A stretch of DNA of 39,842 bases, taken from NCBI GenBank assembly GCA_026954325.1, contig JAIXKK010000196.1, forward strand, positions 1-39,842. Direction: 5' to 3'. Position 1 is the stretch's first letter; every line of letters begins with the position of its first letter. A program made the translations under genes and the position numbers. Under the pieces are notes generated by a model. It saw only the letters and a list, made by a program, of their open reading frames with translations. It was not told the origin of the DNA and made no database searches. The DNA is from Bryobacterales bacterium (lineage in GTDB: Bacteria > Acidobacteriota > Terriglobia > Bryobacterales > Bryobacteraceae). Below, one piece after another: positions 1 to 7,908 of this stretch.

Positions 1-627
1 AAAGATGTACCAGTCCCGGTTGTTGTCGTGCCCCACGTAGTGCTGGTACAACTCCGGCGGCGCTGTCCCTTCATACGGGGTTCCCAGCGTTTTCCGGTAC
101 CACCGCGTCACGATATCCACGCCGTCGGGATTCAAGGACGGGACCAATATCAGGATCACGTTGTCCAGAATCTGCCGGAACTTCGCCTTGTCCGCTGTCA
201 GGATGCGGTAGGCGAACTCCACCGCGCTGTGCGTCGAAGCCACCTCGGTCGCGTGGATCGAGCAGGTGATCATCACCACGGCCTTTCCCCGCGTGACCAG
301 CTTCTCAGCTTCCGCCTCATTCGTCTTTCGCGCATCCGCCAGACCGGACTGGATCTGCCGGTACCGCTCCAACTCCCGCACCGTTTGCTCGCTCGAGATG
401 AAGGCAGCGATCATCGGCCGGCCTTCCGCCGTCGCGCCGATCTCCTCCACTTTGATGCGCCCGCTCGTCTTTTCGAGCGCGCGGAAGTAACTCACCACCT
501 TGTCCCAATCGAGCAGGATCCGGTCCACTCCAATCGCGTGGCCGAAATGGCTATCCGGCGTAGGCGGCGCCGCCGCCGCGGCGGCAACCCCCACCGCCGC
601 CAGCAGCGCGACTCGCGTCACGCGCAT
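1..627 (-). CDS. Secreted M14-family zinc carboxypeptidase, 3' end outside window
   Basis: Reading the minus strand from an ATG at 627 gives an uninterrupted frame to the window edge (209 codons seen). The N-terminus MRVTRVALLAAVGVAAAAAA is a signal peptide, so the enzyme is exported. Around residue 125 the motif CSIHATEVAST supplies the H-x-x-E zinc ligands of M14 carboxypeptidases, followed by LVPSLNPDGVD, also typical of the family. The predicted role is release of C-terminal residues from peptides outside the cytoplasm. The start codon overlaps the stop of the upstream isomerase gene (ATG 627-625, TGA 620-618), suggesting translational coupling. The frame has no start outside the isomerase gene that would be preferable. 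The catalytic glutamate lies beyond the window. Family is confident; substrate is unknown. Confidence 0.88.
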   Translation of the reverse strand, partial: MRVTRVALLAAVGVAAAAAAPPTPDSHFGHAIGVDRILLDWDKVVSYFRALEKTSGRIKVEEIGATAEGRPMIAAFISSEQTVRELERYRQIQSGLADARKTNEAEAEKLVTRGKAVVMITCSIHATEVASTHSAVEFAYRILTADKAKFRQILDNVILILVPSLNPDGVDIVTRWYRKTLGTPYEGTAPPELYQHYVGHDNNRDWYIF

Positions 628-1382
628 GCGCGGTTCAACTCCACCCATAACGCCCGGTACCAGCTCAGGAACCGCTCCGGCTCCGTGCTCTCCCGCGCCT
701 CGCACAGTGTGTAGCGGTCGTAGTTCGATGCCCGCATCAGGGCGAACAATTCCCGGTACGGATACGGCCCCGCCAGTTCATTGATGTGCGCGTTCTTGAT
801 CCACGGCCGCAGCAGGTTGAAATTCTGTTTCACGCTCCCGTTGATGATGTCTGCCGGATTCGAGTTCCAGCACAACCCCACGTGATCGTGCCGCGTCACC
901 TTCATGATGGCTTCCGCCACCGCCGGCGCTTGCGTCTCGTGCCCGTGGACCTCCAGCCAGATCTCCACGCCCATCCGCGCTCCGTAAGCGCCCACTTCCC
1001 GCAGCGACTCCCCTATCACCTCGATCGTCTTCCGCGGCCCCAGTTCCTTCGAAATCCCATTCGGCCGCACCTTCACGCCCCACGCCCCGGTATCGTGCGC
1101 CAGGTCCACGAACTTCTTCGCTTCCTCGATGTTCTTCCGTCTCACCGCCTCGTCCGGCGAATGGAATTCGCACGTGCTGCCGAGACTCAGCAGCCGCACC
1201 TTGCTCCGCGCGAACCGCTCGTGCACCTTCTCGCGCTCCCCGGGGGAAAGCGAAGGCTCCACGCCGTGCTTGTGGCCGGTACGCAACTCCACGGCCTCAA
1301 ACCGGGCCGCCTCCAGCTTCGCAATCAGTGTTTCGAGATCGTAATCCTTCAGGACGTTATAGGTCACGGCGCCGAGTCGCAT
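618..1382 (-). CDS. Sugar phosphate isomerase/epimerase (AP endonuclease-2-like TIM barrel)
   Basis: This 254-residue protein matches the xylose-isomerase-like TIM-barrel family (PF01261). Candidate metal ligands are the glutamate in IWLEVHG, the histidine in NAHINEL and the glutamate in LCEAREST. Such proteins isomerise or epimerise keto-sugars or inositol derivatives in the cytoplasm; the exact substrate cannot be read from the sequence. The open frame extends to 1676, but I chose the ATG at 1382 because AAAGGTGG lies just upstream and family members begin with a strand such as MRLGAVTYNV. The extra upstream residues belong to a different, eroded gene. The stop overlaps the start of the M14 peptidase, so the two are probably one transcript. 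Confidence 0.85.
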   Translation of the reverse strand: MRLGAVTYNVLKDYDLETLIAKLEAARFEAVELRTGHKHGVEPSLSPGEREKVHERFARSKVRLLSLGSTCEFHSPDEAVRRKNIEEAKKFVDLAHDTGAWGVKVRPNGISKELGPRKTIEVIGESLREVGAYGARMGVEIWLEVHGHETQAPAVAEAIMKVTRHDHVGLCWNSNPADIINGSVKQNFNLLRPWIKNAHINELAGPYPYRELFALMRASNYDRYTLCEARESTEPERFLSWYRALWVELNRACA

Positions 1383-1600
1383 GGGGCCACCTTTCACACG
1401 GGATTGAAACTCAATTGTACTCGCCCCGGTCCACCGCCTGGCGGCCCGGTTCATCGCGTCGATATACGGCCGCTCGAAGTAGGTAAAAAAACCATCCTCG
1501 CCGCCTATAATCAGATCCAGCCGCCCGTCGTGGTTCCAATCCGCCACATTTGGCGCCGGATTGTAGCCCCGGATCCTTCCGGCCCGCGGTTTGTGGGCCA
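1383..1600 (-). pseudogene. Remnant of FG-GAP/VCBS repeat protein C-terminus
   Basis: The frame upstream of the isomerase continues without a stop and encodes NVADWNHDGRLDLIIGGEDG followed by FFTYFERPYID. The D-x-N-x-D-G-x-x-D-L core is a calcium-binding FG-GAP/VCBS beta-propeller repeat, and the aromatic tail is what I expect at the C-terminus of such secreted proteins in Acidobacteria. No signal peptide or further repeats are found upstream. I interpret it as the tail of a deleted gene left in frame with the isomerase. A genuine fusion is possible but unlikely, because an isomerase would not share a compartment with a secreted propeller. Confidence 0.6.
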
Positions 1601-1745
1601 TGGTCTCGCACTCAGGAACCTGGAGGTTTAAACATTTCCTCTCCACAATGTTCCATGCCGTCTTTTCGCGCGTCATGCTATATTTTCATAAGCAGGATCG
1701 GCGGCGATGTGCCCGCGGGCCGCTTCAGGTCCTCTTCGAGCGGTT

Positions 1746-1770
1746 GCGATCCTCTATTCACAAGGATCGC
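1746..1770. promoter_or_regulatory. Perfect 8-bp inverted repeat upstream of the TIGR03437-type gene
   Basis: GCGATCCT (1746-1753) and AGGATCGC (1763-1770) form a perfect 8-bp stem around a 9-nt loop, followed by TTTC. It sits about 75 bp before the start of the 1845 gene, in the spacer between divergent genes. It could be an operator or a weak terminator; the sequence does not decide. Confidence 0.35.
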
Positions 1771-1844
1771 TTTCATCCCTCCGTCCGTGGGCGTTCTCTT
1801 TCTTCGGAGCCGGGGTGGGCCCGCGCACCATGAAGTGAGGTCAT

Positions 1845-3578
1845 ATGTCTTGTACCCAATCAGTTCCTGTATCCGCCGGGCGCCGACGGAGTCGAATGAT
1901 GTGCATTCCCGTCCTCCTGACAGGCCTGGCCGCCAGCCTTTCCGCCGCGCCCAAACTGCGGCTCGCCACGGCCGCGGTCGGGCCCGTCTCCATCACTCAA
2001 GGAGCCAAAGCTTCCGTTCAAACGGTGGAAGCCTATAACGCGGGCGACGGCAACCTGAGCCTCCAGGCGGCTGCATCGGCGCCCTGGCTCTCCGCCGCCG
2101 TCGGCGGCTCGCGCCCGTGCGGCAACCGTCCCGGCGATTGCCTTCCGGTCAATATCTCCTTCAACACCACGTCCCTGGCGAAGGGAATGTATACCGGCCT
2201 GGTGACGGTCTCCGATCCCAACGCCGTGGACGCTCCCCAAAACATTTCCGTCACCGTCCAAATCGGCGGCGGCGTGCCGGACTCGATGAACTTCTACGTT
2301 GCTCCGAATGGAGCGCCGGACACGCTCACCATCACCACCAACAGCCTGCTGACCACGAACCCCAGCACCCAATCCGGCGGCCCGTGGCTCTCCGTGGCGC
2401 TCAGTGGCACAGGCTCCTTCCGCTTCGCTTATCCCTACAAGATCACCGCCGCCTACCAGGATGGGATGGCTGAAGGGACCTATAGCGGGACTCTTCAGAT
2501 CGCCGGTTCCAACGTAGCCGCTGAAAACAAGGCCGTGCCCGTGCGGCTCCAGGTGACCTCGCAGCCCATCGCCCGGATCTCCCCCTCCCAACTGGGCTTC
2601 CGTATCGCCAGCGGGGCCCCTGTCCAGCAGGCCTACCTCTCGGTGACTAACGGCGGTTTGGGGACGCTTTCGGTCTCCACGGTCACGGTCGAAACCGCTT
2701 CCGGCGGCAACTGGCTCGCTGCCGATTCGAACACCGGGCTTGTCACCGTCAAGGCGGATGTCACTGGCATGAATACGGGCTCTTACGCCGGTACGGTGAA
2801 GATAGCCACCAACGGGGTTAACAGCGGCATCAGTATTCCCGTCACTCTCGACGTGGTGGCCCAAGGGCCGCCGTTCGGGGTCTTCGGAGGCATTCTGAAC
2901 AGCGGCAACTTCGACAACGGCTTCGCTCCCGGAAGCGTTGCCGCCCTGTTTGGAGAACGCCTTTCCATGAAAGACGCCGCCTCCGCCACCGCCATTCCGC
3001 TGGGGACCAATATCAACGGCGTGCGTGTGCTTGTCAATGACCAGCCCGCCCCGCTCTACTACGCTTCCTACGGTCAGGTGAATTTCCAGATTCCGTATGA
3101 AATCGATCCCGGCGAAGCCGTCGTCCGGGTCGAACGCGACGGCCAAAGCGGCAACCGCCTCGGGGTCATGATTCTCGATCGCGCTCCGCGCATCATCCAG
3201 GTGGGCGACAACGGGGTCGTTGTCAATCCCGATGGCAGCCTTGCCATCGCGGGAGGCCGTCCCGCCCGGCCGGGTGAAGCCGTGACGATCTATTGCGTCG
3301 GCCTCGGCCGTACTAACCCGCCCGCAACCACCGGAGCCGCCGCTCCCGGCGCGGAACCCCTGGCCCGTATCTCGCCCGCCCCCAGAGTGGTGTTTGGCAA
3401 TGTCTTCAGCGGCCTGATCACTGTTGATGCGCTATACGCCGGGCTCACCCCGTCACTTGTCGGACTCTATCAGGTCAACGTCATTCTCCCGGCCGCGCTT
3501 CCGGATGGGGATGTCAACTTGTCACTCGCCGGCGACGGCTATCAAAGCAACATCGTTCATCTCCCGGTCAGGCGCTGA
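1845..3578 (+). CDS. Secreted BACON-like protein with Solibacter-type C-terminal domain (TIGR03437-like)
   Basis: The 577-residue product starts at an ATG preceded by GTGAGGTC; a second start at the paired Met 18/19 would also leave the signal peptide MMCIPVLLTGLAASLSAAP. After it come about three beta-sandwich repeats of roughly 100 residues. Each has a W-L-S motif and a Y-x-G-x-V-T-V type strand (for example APWLSAAVGG and GMYTGLVTVSD), as in BACON-type Ig-like domains. The last 230 residues, from about GILNSGNFDNG to the end, match the domain described as the Solibacter uncharacterised C-terminal domain, including GEAVTIYCVGLGRTNP and GLYQVNVILP. The function is unknown; the fold suggests surface adhesion or glycan binding. 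The final 498 bp of the gene are duplicated exactly at 12051-12548. This copy is intact. Confidence 0.85.
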   Translation: MSCTQSVPVSAGRRRSRMMCIPVLLTGLAASLSAAPKLRLATAAVGPVSITQGAKASVQTVEAYNAGDGNLSLQAAASAPWLSAAVGGSRPCGNRPGDCLPVNISFNTTSLAKGMYTGLVTVSDPNAVDAPQNISVTVQIGGGVPDSMNFYVAPNGAPDTLTITTNSLLTTNPSTQSGGPWLSVALSGTGSFRFAYPYKITAAYQDGMAEGTYSGTLQIAGSNVAAENKAVPVRLQVTSQPIARISPSQLGFRIASGAPVQQAYLSVTNGGLGTLSVSTVTVETASGGNWLAADSNTGLVTVKADVTGMNTGSYAGTVKIATNGVNSGISIPVTLDVVAQGPPFGVFGGILNSGNFDNGFAPGSVAALFGERLSMKDAASATAIPLGTNINGVRVLVNDQPAPLYYASYGQVNFQIPYEIDPGEAVVRVERDGQSGNRLGVMILDRAPRIIQVGDNGVVVNPDGSLAIAGGRPARPGEAVTIYCVGLGRTNPPATTGAAAPGAEPLARISPAPRVVFGNVFSGLITVDALYAGLTPSLVGLYQVNVILPAALPDGDVNLSLAGDGYQSNIVHLPVRR

Positions 3579-3611
3579 GCACCGCAACCGGGCCGGTAAA
3601 CCGGTAAACAA

Positions 3612-3646
3612 GAAGCGCCGCTAGGGTCATTCCCCGGCGGCGCTTC
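3612..3646. terminator. Bidirectional hairpin terminator, left copy
   Basis: GAAGCGCCGC (3612-3621) pairs perfectly with GCGGCGCTTC (3637-3646), with an additional GGG/CCC pairing inside the loop. It lies 33 bp after the stop of the 1845 gene. There is no long T-run. In the right copy of the repeat the same hairpin sits between two convergent stops, which supports a two-way terminator. Confidence 0.6.
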
Positions 3647-3667
3647 GTGCATTCGCGAGTTTACTTG

Positions 3668-3748
3668 CTACTCGTTCGGCAGCGTTCCAGCCAGCACCAG
3701 GCTTTGATACTGGGCTTTGCTGTTCCTCAGTGCCACCCCCAGCGGGCG
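3668..3748 (-). pseudogene. Orphan C-terminal fragment of HtrA protease gene
   Basis: Within the left repeat copy the minus strand encodes the last residues of the HtrA protein, ending in QSLVLAGTLPNE and a stop at 3668-3670. The rest of htrA is absent here; upstream sequence switches abruptly at 3748/3749 to the oxidoreductase pseudogene, in a different reading frame. It is a by-product of the duplication, not a functional gene. Confidence 0.9.
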
Positions 3749-4476
3749 TGTCCGGCGTCTCGCGGTTGTCCTTCAGCCGGAACTTGCCTTCGATGGCGGC
3801 AGCCGAGACCGGGGCCGCCTTGTCAAAGCACATCCGGATGATGTCGATGTGATGGGTGCCGCTGTCGGTCATGTCCCCGCCGGCGTAATCCCAGAAGTAA
3901 CGGAACGACGACCATTTCGCTCCGGCCGGGAACTGGTTCGGGTCCAGGATTCCGTATTGTGATGGATTGACGCCGAAACGGTTCAGGTTGAAAGGGCGCT
4001 TCGGGGCCGGTCCCAGCCACAGGTCCCAGTCGAGCCCGGGCGGCGGATCGCTGTCCGGCGGACTGCCGAAGTAATCGGCGGGATGCCGGCTTCTCGACAT
4101 GCACGTCCTTGCACGCCTCGACGGTCATGCAGGCATGCCAGTGGCCGGGCGACGAGACACAAACGGCGTCTATGGACTTATCCGCGAGGACGTCGCGAAA
4201 ATCCTTCACCAGTTTCGGGCCGGCGCCTGCCTTTGCGGGCCACCTCCGCCGCCCGTTCCAGATTCGGCTGGTAGACGTCGCACAGCGCGGCCGCCTCCGT
4301 GTCCGGCTTCCCCATGAAGTGCCCGAGGTTGCCCGTGCCCATCACGCCGGCGCCGATAAACCCCATGCGGATGCGGCCGTTGCTGCCGCGCACCCGGCCG
4401 GCGAGCAGCGATGTCGTCAGGGCCGCGCCCCCGGTGCGAAGGAAGGCGCGGCGTCCGGGTTCAGTGTTATGGTTCA
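3749..4476 (-). pseudogene. Broken Gfo/Idh/MocA-family oxidoreductase with twin-arginine signal
   Basis: From an ATG at 4476 the product begins MNHNTEPGRRAFLRTGGAAL, a twin-arginine signal, then MGFIGAGVMGTGN, the Rossmann GxGxxG. The first frame stops near 4178, but the next frame continues with KDFRDVLADKSIDAVCVSSP and reaches the family EKP motif, so there is a frameshift near 4220. After EKP, near 4090, the frame changes again and about 60 expected residues are missing before SPPDSDPPPGLDWDLWLGP. The C-terminal half then continues (GGDMTDSGTHHIDIIRMCFD) until the repeat junction at 3748, where it is cut off and reads out of frame to a stop at 3627. Intact relatives are about 400-450 residues and oxidise sugars or their derivatives with NAD(P). 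It follows the receptor gene by 20 bp and was probably its operon partner. Confidence 0.85.
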
Positions 4477-4496
4477 TGGCCTCCCTCGGGACCAAC

Positions 4497-7400
4497 TCAG
4501 AAGATAAACCTCGCCGAAAGACCGACAGCCCGCGGCAGGCCGCCGTTGGTGATGGTGCCCACGGCGGCATGCCCAATGGTGGTGTTCGGAATCCCGGGGT
4601 TGAAATGGTTCAGGATGTTACGCACCTCCGAGCGGACCTGGAGAGTCTTTCCTTCGCGAATTTGGAAGTCTTTGAAAAGCATCATGTTGACGTTCACGGC
4701 TCCGGGGCCGCACATGCCCGGTTCGGTGCGCGAATCGTTGCCGAAAGTGTACGGGGCCGGCTGTGCGAACGCTGTCGTGTCGAACCAGCGCGTGAGGCCA
4801 CGATTCTCTCCGGATAGTTTGCCATCGCGCAGCCGGTTGGGGCGCGACCCGCCGCTCAGCGAGCCGGTGGTGTTGGTCACTGTGGTCATGACTAACGGCC
4901 TGCCGCTGAAAACGGTCGACAACAGGCTCGCACTCCAGCCGCCCAGGACCCCGTTGGCGATTCCGGAGCGGTTCAAAAAGCGCCGGCCCTTCCCCACCGG
5001 CATTTGCCATTCGAGACTGTATCCGAGGTTGTGCATCATATTGAAACCCGACACCGACTTCTCCGCGTGCAGGTTAAAGTTGTCCTGCACCGAAGAGTAA
5101 CCGAGCGAACCGGAACTAAATCCGGAAGCATTGTCAATCGACTTGCTGTAAGTGTAAGATCCCATCGCCGAAAGACCGCGCTGCAGCCGGCGGCGAAAAC
5201 GCAGTTGCCCGGCATGATAGGTAGAATTTCCCACCGGGCTGAACTGCGCGAAGATGGGGCCCCGGTCCGGATACGGCCGTCGAAGCTGCGCATTGCCTGG
5301 CCCCAACTGGTCCGCCGGCACCTGGTTGAGTTGGTAACTGAACGACAGGTGTGTTCCTTTGCTGCCGACGTAGCCCGCCTCCACCAGGGTGCCGGGGGCT
5401 ATCTCGCGCTGAATGTTGAAGCTCCACTGCTGCATGTACGCGTCGGGGTAGTTCCTGGGAATCCAGGTCGCAGTCACCATCGGCCCCAGCACATATGGCT
5501 GATCGGGGTTGATAGCCGGCCCTCCCACCTGTAGCGAATATGGGTATGTCATATTGTCCTGCGTGATGTAACTAAAGTCCCGCCGCCAGGGCCCCACGGG
5601 CGCCAAGTCTGCCGTGCCGCTGCCGTTCACGGGGGTGAAGAAAAGCCCGTATCCGCCGCGCACGACGGTGCGCCTGGAGCCAAAGGGGGTGTAGGCGAAA
5701 CCGATCCGCGGCTGAAAGTCCTTCCAGGCGTAATCAATCAAGCCCCTGGGATTACCGTTTTGCCCGGCAATGAGGAGTTGCCTCGTCCCGAGATCGAATG
5801 TGGATTGACGGTCTTTCCTCTCGACGCGTGGCGTGGACATCTCCCAGCGCATTCCCAGATTCAGCGTCAACTTGTTGCTGACGCGATAGTCGTCCTGGAC
5901 ATAGGCCGCGAAAGACCGCATTCGATACCTGAGCGGGTCCCTTGAAAGCAGAGTCACGGTGGAGTTGGTGGGAAGTCCCAGCAGGAAACTGGCAAATCCC
6001 ACGCCTTCGCGGCTGGTCTGCGCATTCCAGGTCGGCGACGTATCGAAACTGAAGTTCCCCGACGCGGCAAGGCCGGGCGCCCAATTCCAAAAGTCCAGCA
6101 GACGGTACTCCCCGCCGAATTTCACCGAATGACGTCCCCTCACCCAGACAAGGCTGTCGGCCCATTGTTGATTGTTGCTCGGCACGATGTCGGAAAGGTT
6201 CGCCCCGCCGAAGCGGTTGAGTCCGGAGATGTTGACACTGGGGAACATGGTCGGAGGCAGGTTTTTCAAGCCCAATTTCGCGGGCCAGTCCTGGTTGGAG
6301 TCGTCGCCCCATCGTTTGTTGTGCATGCGATAGAACCCGAAGCGCAGGCTATTGATCAGATTCGGGCGGAGCAGGTAGGTGTGCTCAACGGTTGCGGGTT
6401 TCGAGACGAAGCGCGCGTTTACAGCGGCGTTGGCCGCGCCGCCGACGAGTCCGGGGAATGGCGGGAGAGTCTCCGATTCCGACCACTGGTACATATAGCG
6501 CCCGGTGATACGGCTCCTGGCGTTGAAATTGTGATCGATGCGGATCTGGTAGGTGGCGCCTTTGGAGCCGGGAGTGCCAGTGGCCTGGTAGTTGCTCGGG
6601 CCGGAAAGATTCGGTTCCGGGTAGCCGTTGGCAAGCATCTTTAACGCCACCGGATCCATGCGCGACGCGGGGATCCGGTTACCGGCGAACGGATCGCGCG
6701 CGTATCCGCCGCCCACGCCTGGAGTCTCATACGTTGTGGCCGGGTCGTAGATGGCTGGCTGGCCGGTGAAATCGCCCGCGCGCATGGCCAACGTAGGCAC
6801 CGTGGACACGTTCTGCTGCGGCGCACTCCCCCAGTTGCCTGCATAGGTGAAGGTGAAGAACGTGCGGTTGCGGCCGTCGTAGAGCTTTGGCAGCCAAACC
6901 GGTCCGCTCACGGTCGCGCCGAAAGATTTCGAGCTGCTCACCGGCCTGGGTACGCCGAACGCATTGTTAAAGTAGCTGTTGGCTTGCAGCACGCTGTTCC
7001 CGTATCCGGAAAACGCCACGCCATGGAATCGGTTGGTTCCGGCCCGCGTGATGACGTTGATCTGCGTGACACCGCGCCCGAATTCGGCGCTGTAGGCGCC
7101 CGACTGGACCACGAACTCCTCCACGGATTCCAAGGGGACAGTGACGGTGGCCAATCCGTTGTTGGAGTTAGTGGTAGTGGCGCCGTCAACCTTGTAGTCG
7201 GTGGTGACATCGCGGCTGCCGTTGACGTTGCCATTTAGCAGACCTTGTATGTTGGCGCCGATACCCGGAACCAGTTGCATGAGGTTCGATACATTGCCGC
7301 TGATCGGCAGATTGATGAAGTCTTGCGACGTGAAGCTATCCCCCAGTGCGGCCTGGTCGGTCTTGACTAGGGGCGCGGCGCCGGTTACCGTGACCTGCTC

Positions 7401-7739
7401 GCTGACGGATCCCAATTCCAGGGGGGCATCCACGCGCAGCCTCTGGTTCGCGCCCAGCGACAAACCGCCGCGAACGAACTTCTTGAAGCCGGAAACCTCG
7501 ATAGCGACCTGGTAGCCGCCGGGCGGCAGAAGCGGCAGAACGTATGCTCCCGTGTCGTTGCTCGCGGTTTTGTATGGGATGCCGGTGTCCGTGTTGAGCG
7601 CGGTGACCCCCGCGTTCACTACCGGAGCGCCAGTCTGGTCTTGAACAGTTCCGACGATTGTGCCGGTGATGTTTTGCGCCGCGCCGGTGACAGCGCAGCA
7701 CAGGATGAGAATCTGCAGTACGAAGAGCCGCTGTGTCAT
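4497..7739 (-). CDS. Oar-like TonB-dependent receptor with carboxypeptidase-regulatory N-terminal domain
   Basis: The 1080-residue product starts at the ATG at 7739, which has AAGGAG upstream; the open frame runs to 7814 but without a comparable site. MTQRLFVLQILILCCAVTGA is a signal peptide. Residues about 24-110 are a CarboxypepD_reg-like beta sandwich (GTIVGTVQDQTGAPVVNAGV). Next comes a plug region (SVSEQVTVTG, LPISGNVSNLMQLVPGIGA), then a long beta-barrel ending in the aromatic GLSARFIF, an outer-membrane insertion signal. Receptors of this kind import oligosaccharides or other large nutrients using TonB energy; many copies are typical of Solibacter-like genomes. It is divergent from the FadR-type regulator across an operator-like palindrome and leads the oxidoreductase pseudogene. 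Its substrate is inferred only from neighbours. Confidence 0.9.
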   Translation of the reverse strand: MTQRLFVLQILILCCAVTGAAQNITGTIVGTVQDQTGAPVVNAGVTALNTDTGIPYKTASNDTGAYVLPLLPPGGYQVAIEVSGFKKFVRGGLSLGANQRLRVDAPLELGSVSEQVTVTGAAPLVKTDQAALGDSFTSQDFINLPISGNVSNLMQLVPGIGANIQGLLNGNVNGSRDVTTDYKVDGATTTNSNNGLATVTVPLESVEEFVVQSGAYSAEFGRGVTQINVITRAGTNRFHGVAFSGYGNSVLQANSYFNNAFGVPRPVSSSKSFGATVSGPVWLPKLYDGRNRTFFTFTYAGNWGSAPQQNVSTVPTLAMRAGDFTGQPAIYDPATTYETPGVGGGYARDPFAGNRIPASRMDPVALKMLANGYPEPNLSGPSNYQATGTPGSKGATYQIRIDHNFNARSRITGRYMYQWSESETLPPFPGLVGGAANAAVNARFVSKPATVEHTYLLRPNLINSLRFGFYRMHNKRWGDDSNQDWPAKLGLKNLPPTMFPSVNISGLNRFGGANLSDIVPSNNQQWADSLVWVRGRHSVKFGGEYRLLDFWNWAPGLAASGNFSFDTSPTWNAQTSREGVGFASFLLGLPTNSTVTLLSRDPLRYRMRSFAAYVQDDYRVSNKLTLNLGMRWEMSTPRVERKDRQSTFDLGTRQLLIAGQNGNPRGLIDYAWKDFQPRIGFAYTPFGSRRTVVRGGYGLFFTPVNGSGTADLAPVGPWRRDFSYITQDNMTYPYSLQVGGPAINPDQPYVLGPMVTATWIPRNYPDAYMQQWSFNIQREIAPGTLVEAGYVGSKGTHLSFSYQLNQVPADQLGPGNAQLRRPYPDRGPIFAQFSPVGNSTYHAGQLRFRRRLQRGLSAMGSYTYSKSIDNASGFSSGSLGYSSVQDNFNLHAEKSVSGFNMMHNLGYSLEWQMPVGKGRRFLNRSGIANGVLGGWSASLLSTVFSGRPLVMTTVTNTTGSLSGGSRPNRLRDGKLSGENRGLTRWFDTTAFAQPAPYTFGNDSRTEPGMCGPGAVNVNMMLFKDFQIREGKTLQVRSEVRNILNHFNPGIPNTTIGHAAVGTITNGGLPRAVGLSARFIF

Positions 7740-7761
7740 GGGGCAATCTCCTTCCACTGAC

Positions 7762-7786
7762 CTCTTTGATTGGTCCAGCAAATGAG
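7762..7786. promoter_or_regulatory. Weaker second operator-like site
   Basis: The core ATTGGTCCAGC (7769-7779) resembles the core of the stronger palindrome at 7827-7851, and the extended arms match at 8 of 12 positions around a centre at 7774. The centres lie 65 bp apart. It sits just upstream of the receptor gene start, where a repressor could block transcription. A second site for the same regulator is an inference. Confidence 0.35.
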
Positions 7787-7826
7787 CTTCACGGAAATCT
7801 AACACCGGATTCAAAATTTTGTCAAG

Positions 7827-7851
7827 GGGGAAAATTGGACCAATTCTCCCC
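7827..7851. promoter_or_regulatory. 25-bp near-perfect palindrome, probable operator of the FadR-type regulator
   Basis: A 12-bp left arm (7827-7838) and right arm (7840-7851) flank a central A at 7839 and pair at 11 of 12 positions. The core ATTGGACCAAT is exactly symmetrical. It lies in the 169-bp divergent spacer between the receptor and the regulator, the normal position for an autoregulatory operator of GntR/FadR proteins, which bind as dimers to short palindromes. Confidence 0.65.
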
Positions 7852-7908
7852 GGCGTCGATCGTTCCCAATTGACAGCCGATTCCTGAGTGGTCTAACATT
7901 ATCGTCAG

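Larger units (their letters stand above)
3081..3748. repeat. 668-bp direct repeat, left copy
   Basis: Bases 3081-3748 are identical to 12051-12718 by direct comparison (offset exactly 8970). The unit contains the last 498 bp of the TIGR03437-type gene, the convergent terminator, and 81 bp that encode the C-terminus of the HtrA protease on the other strand. Identity ends sharply on both sides: TCAGGTG before this copy against CGCCTAT before the other, and TGTCC after this copy against GTAAA after the other. No transposase or terminal inverted repeats were seen at the ends. Confidence 0.97.

Noticed and set aside
786..1631. 281-codon plus-strand frame
   Set aside because: Antisense to the isomerase gene; no domain, Arg/His/Pro-rich.
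1860..3146. 428-codon minus-strand frame
   Set aside because: Antisense to the TIGR03437-type gene; no known domain, and His/Arg/Gly-rich as expected for a shadow frame.
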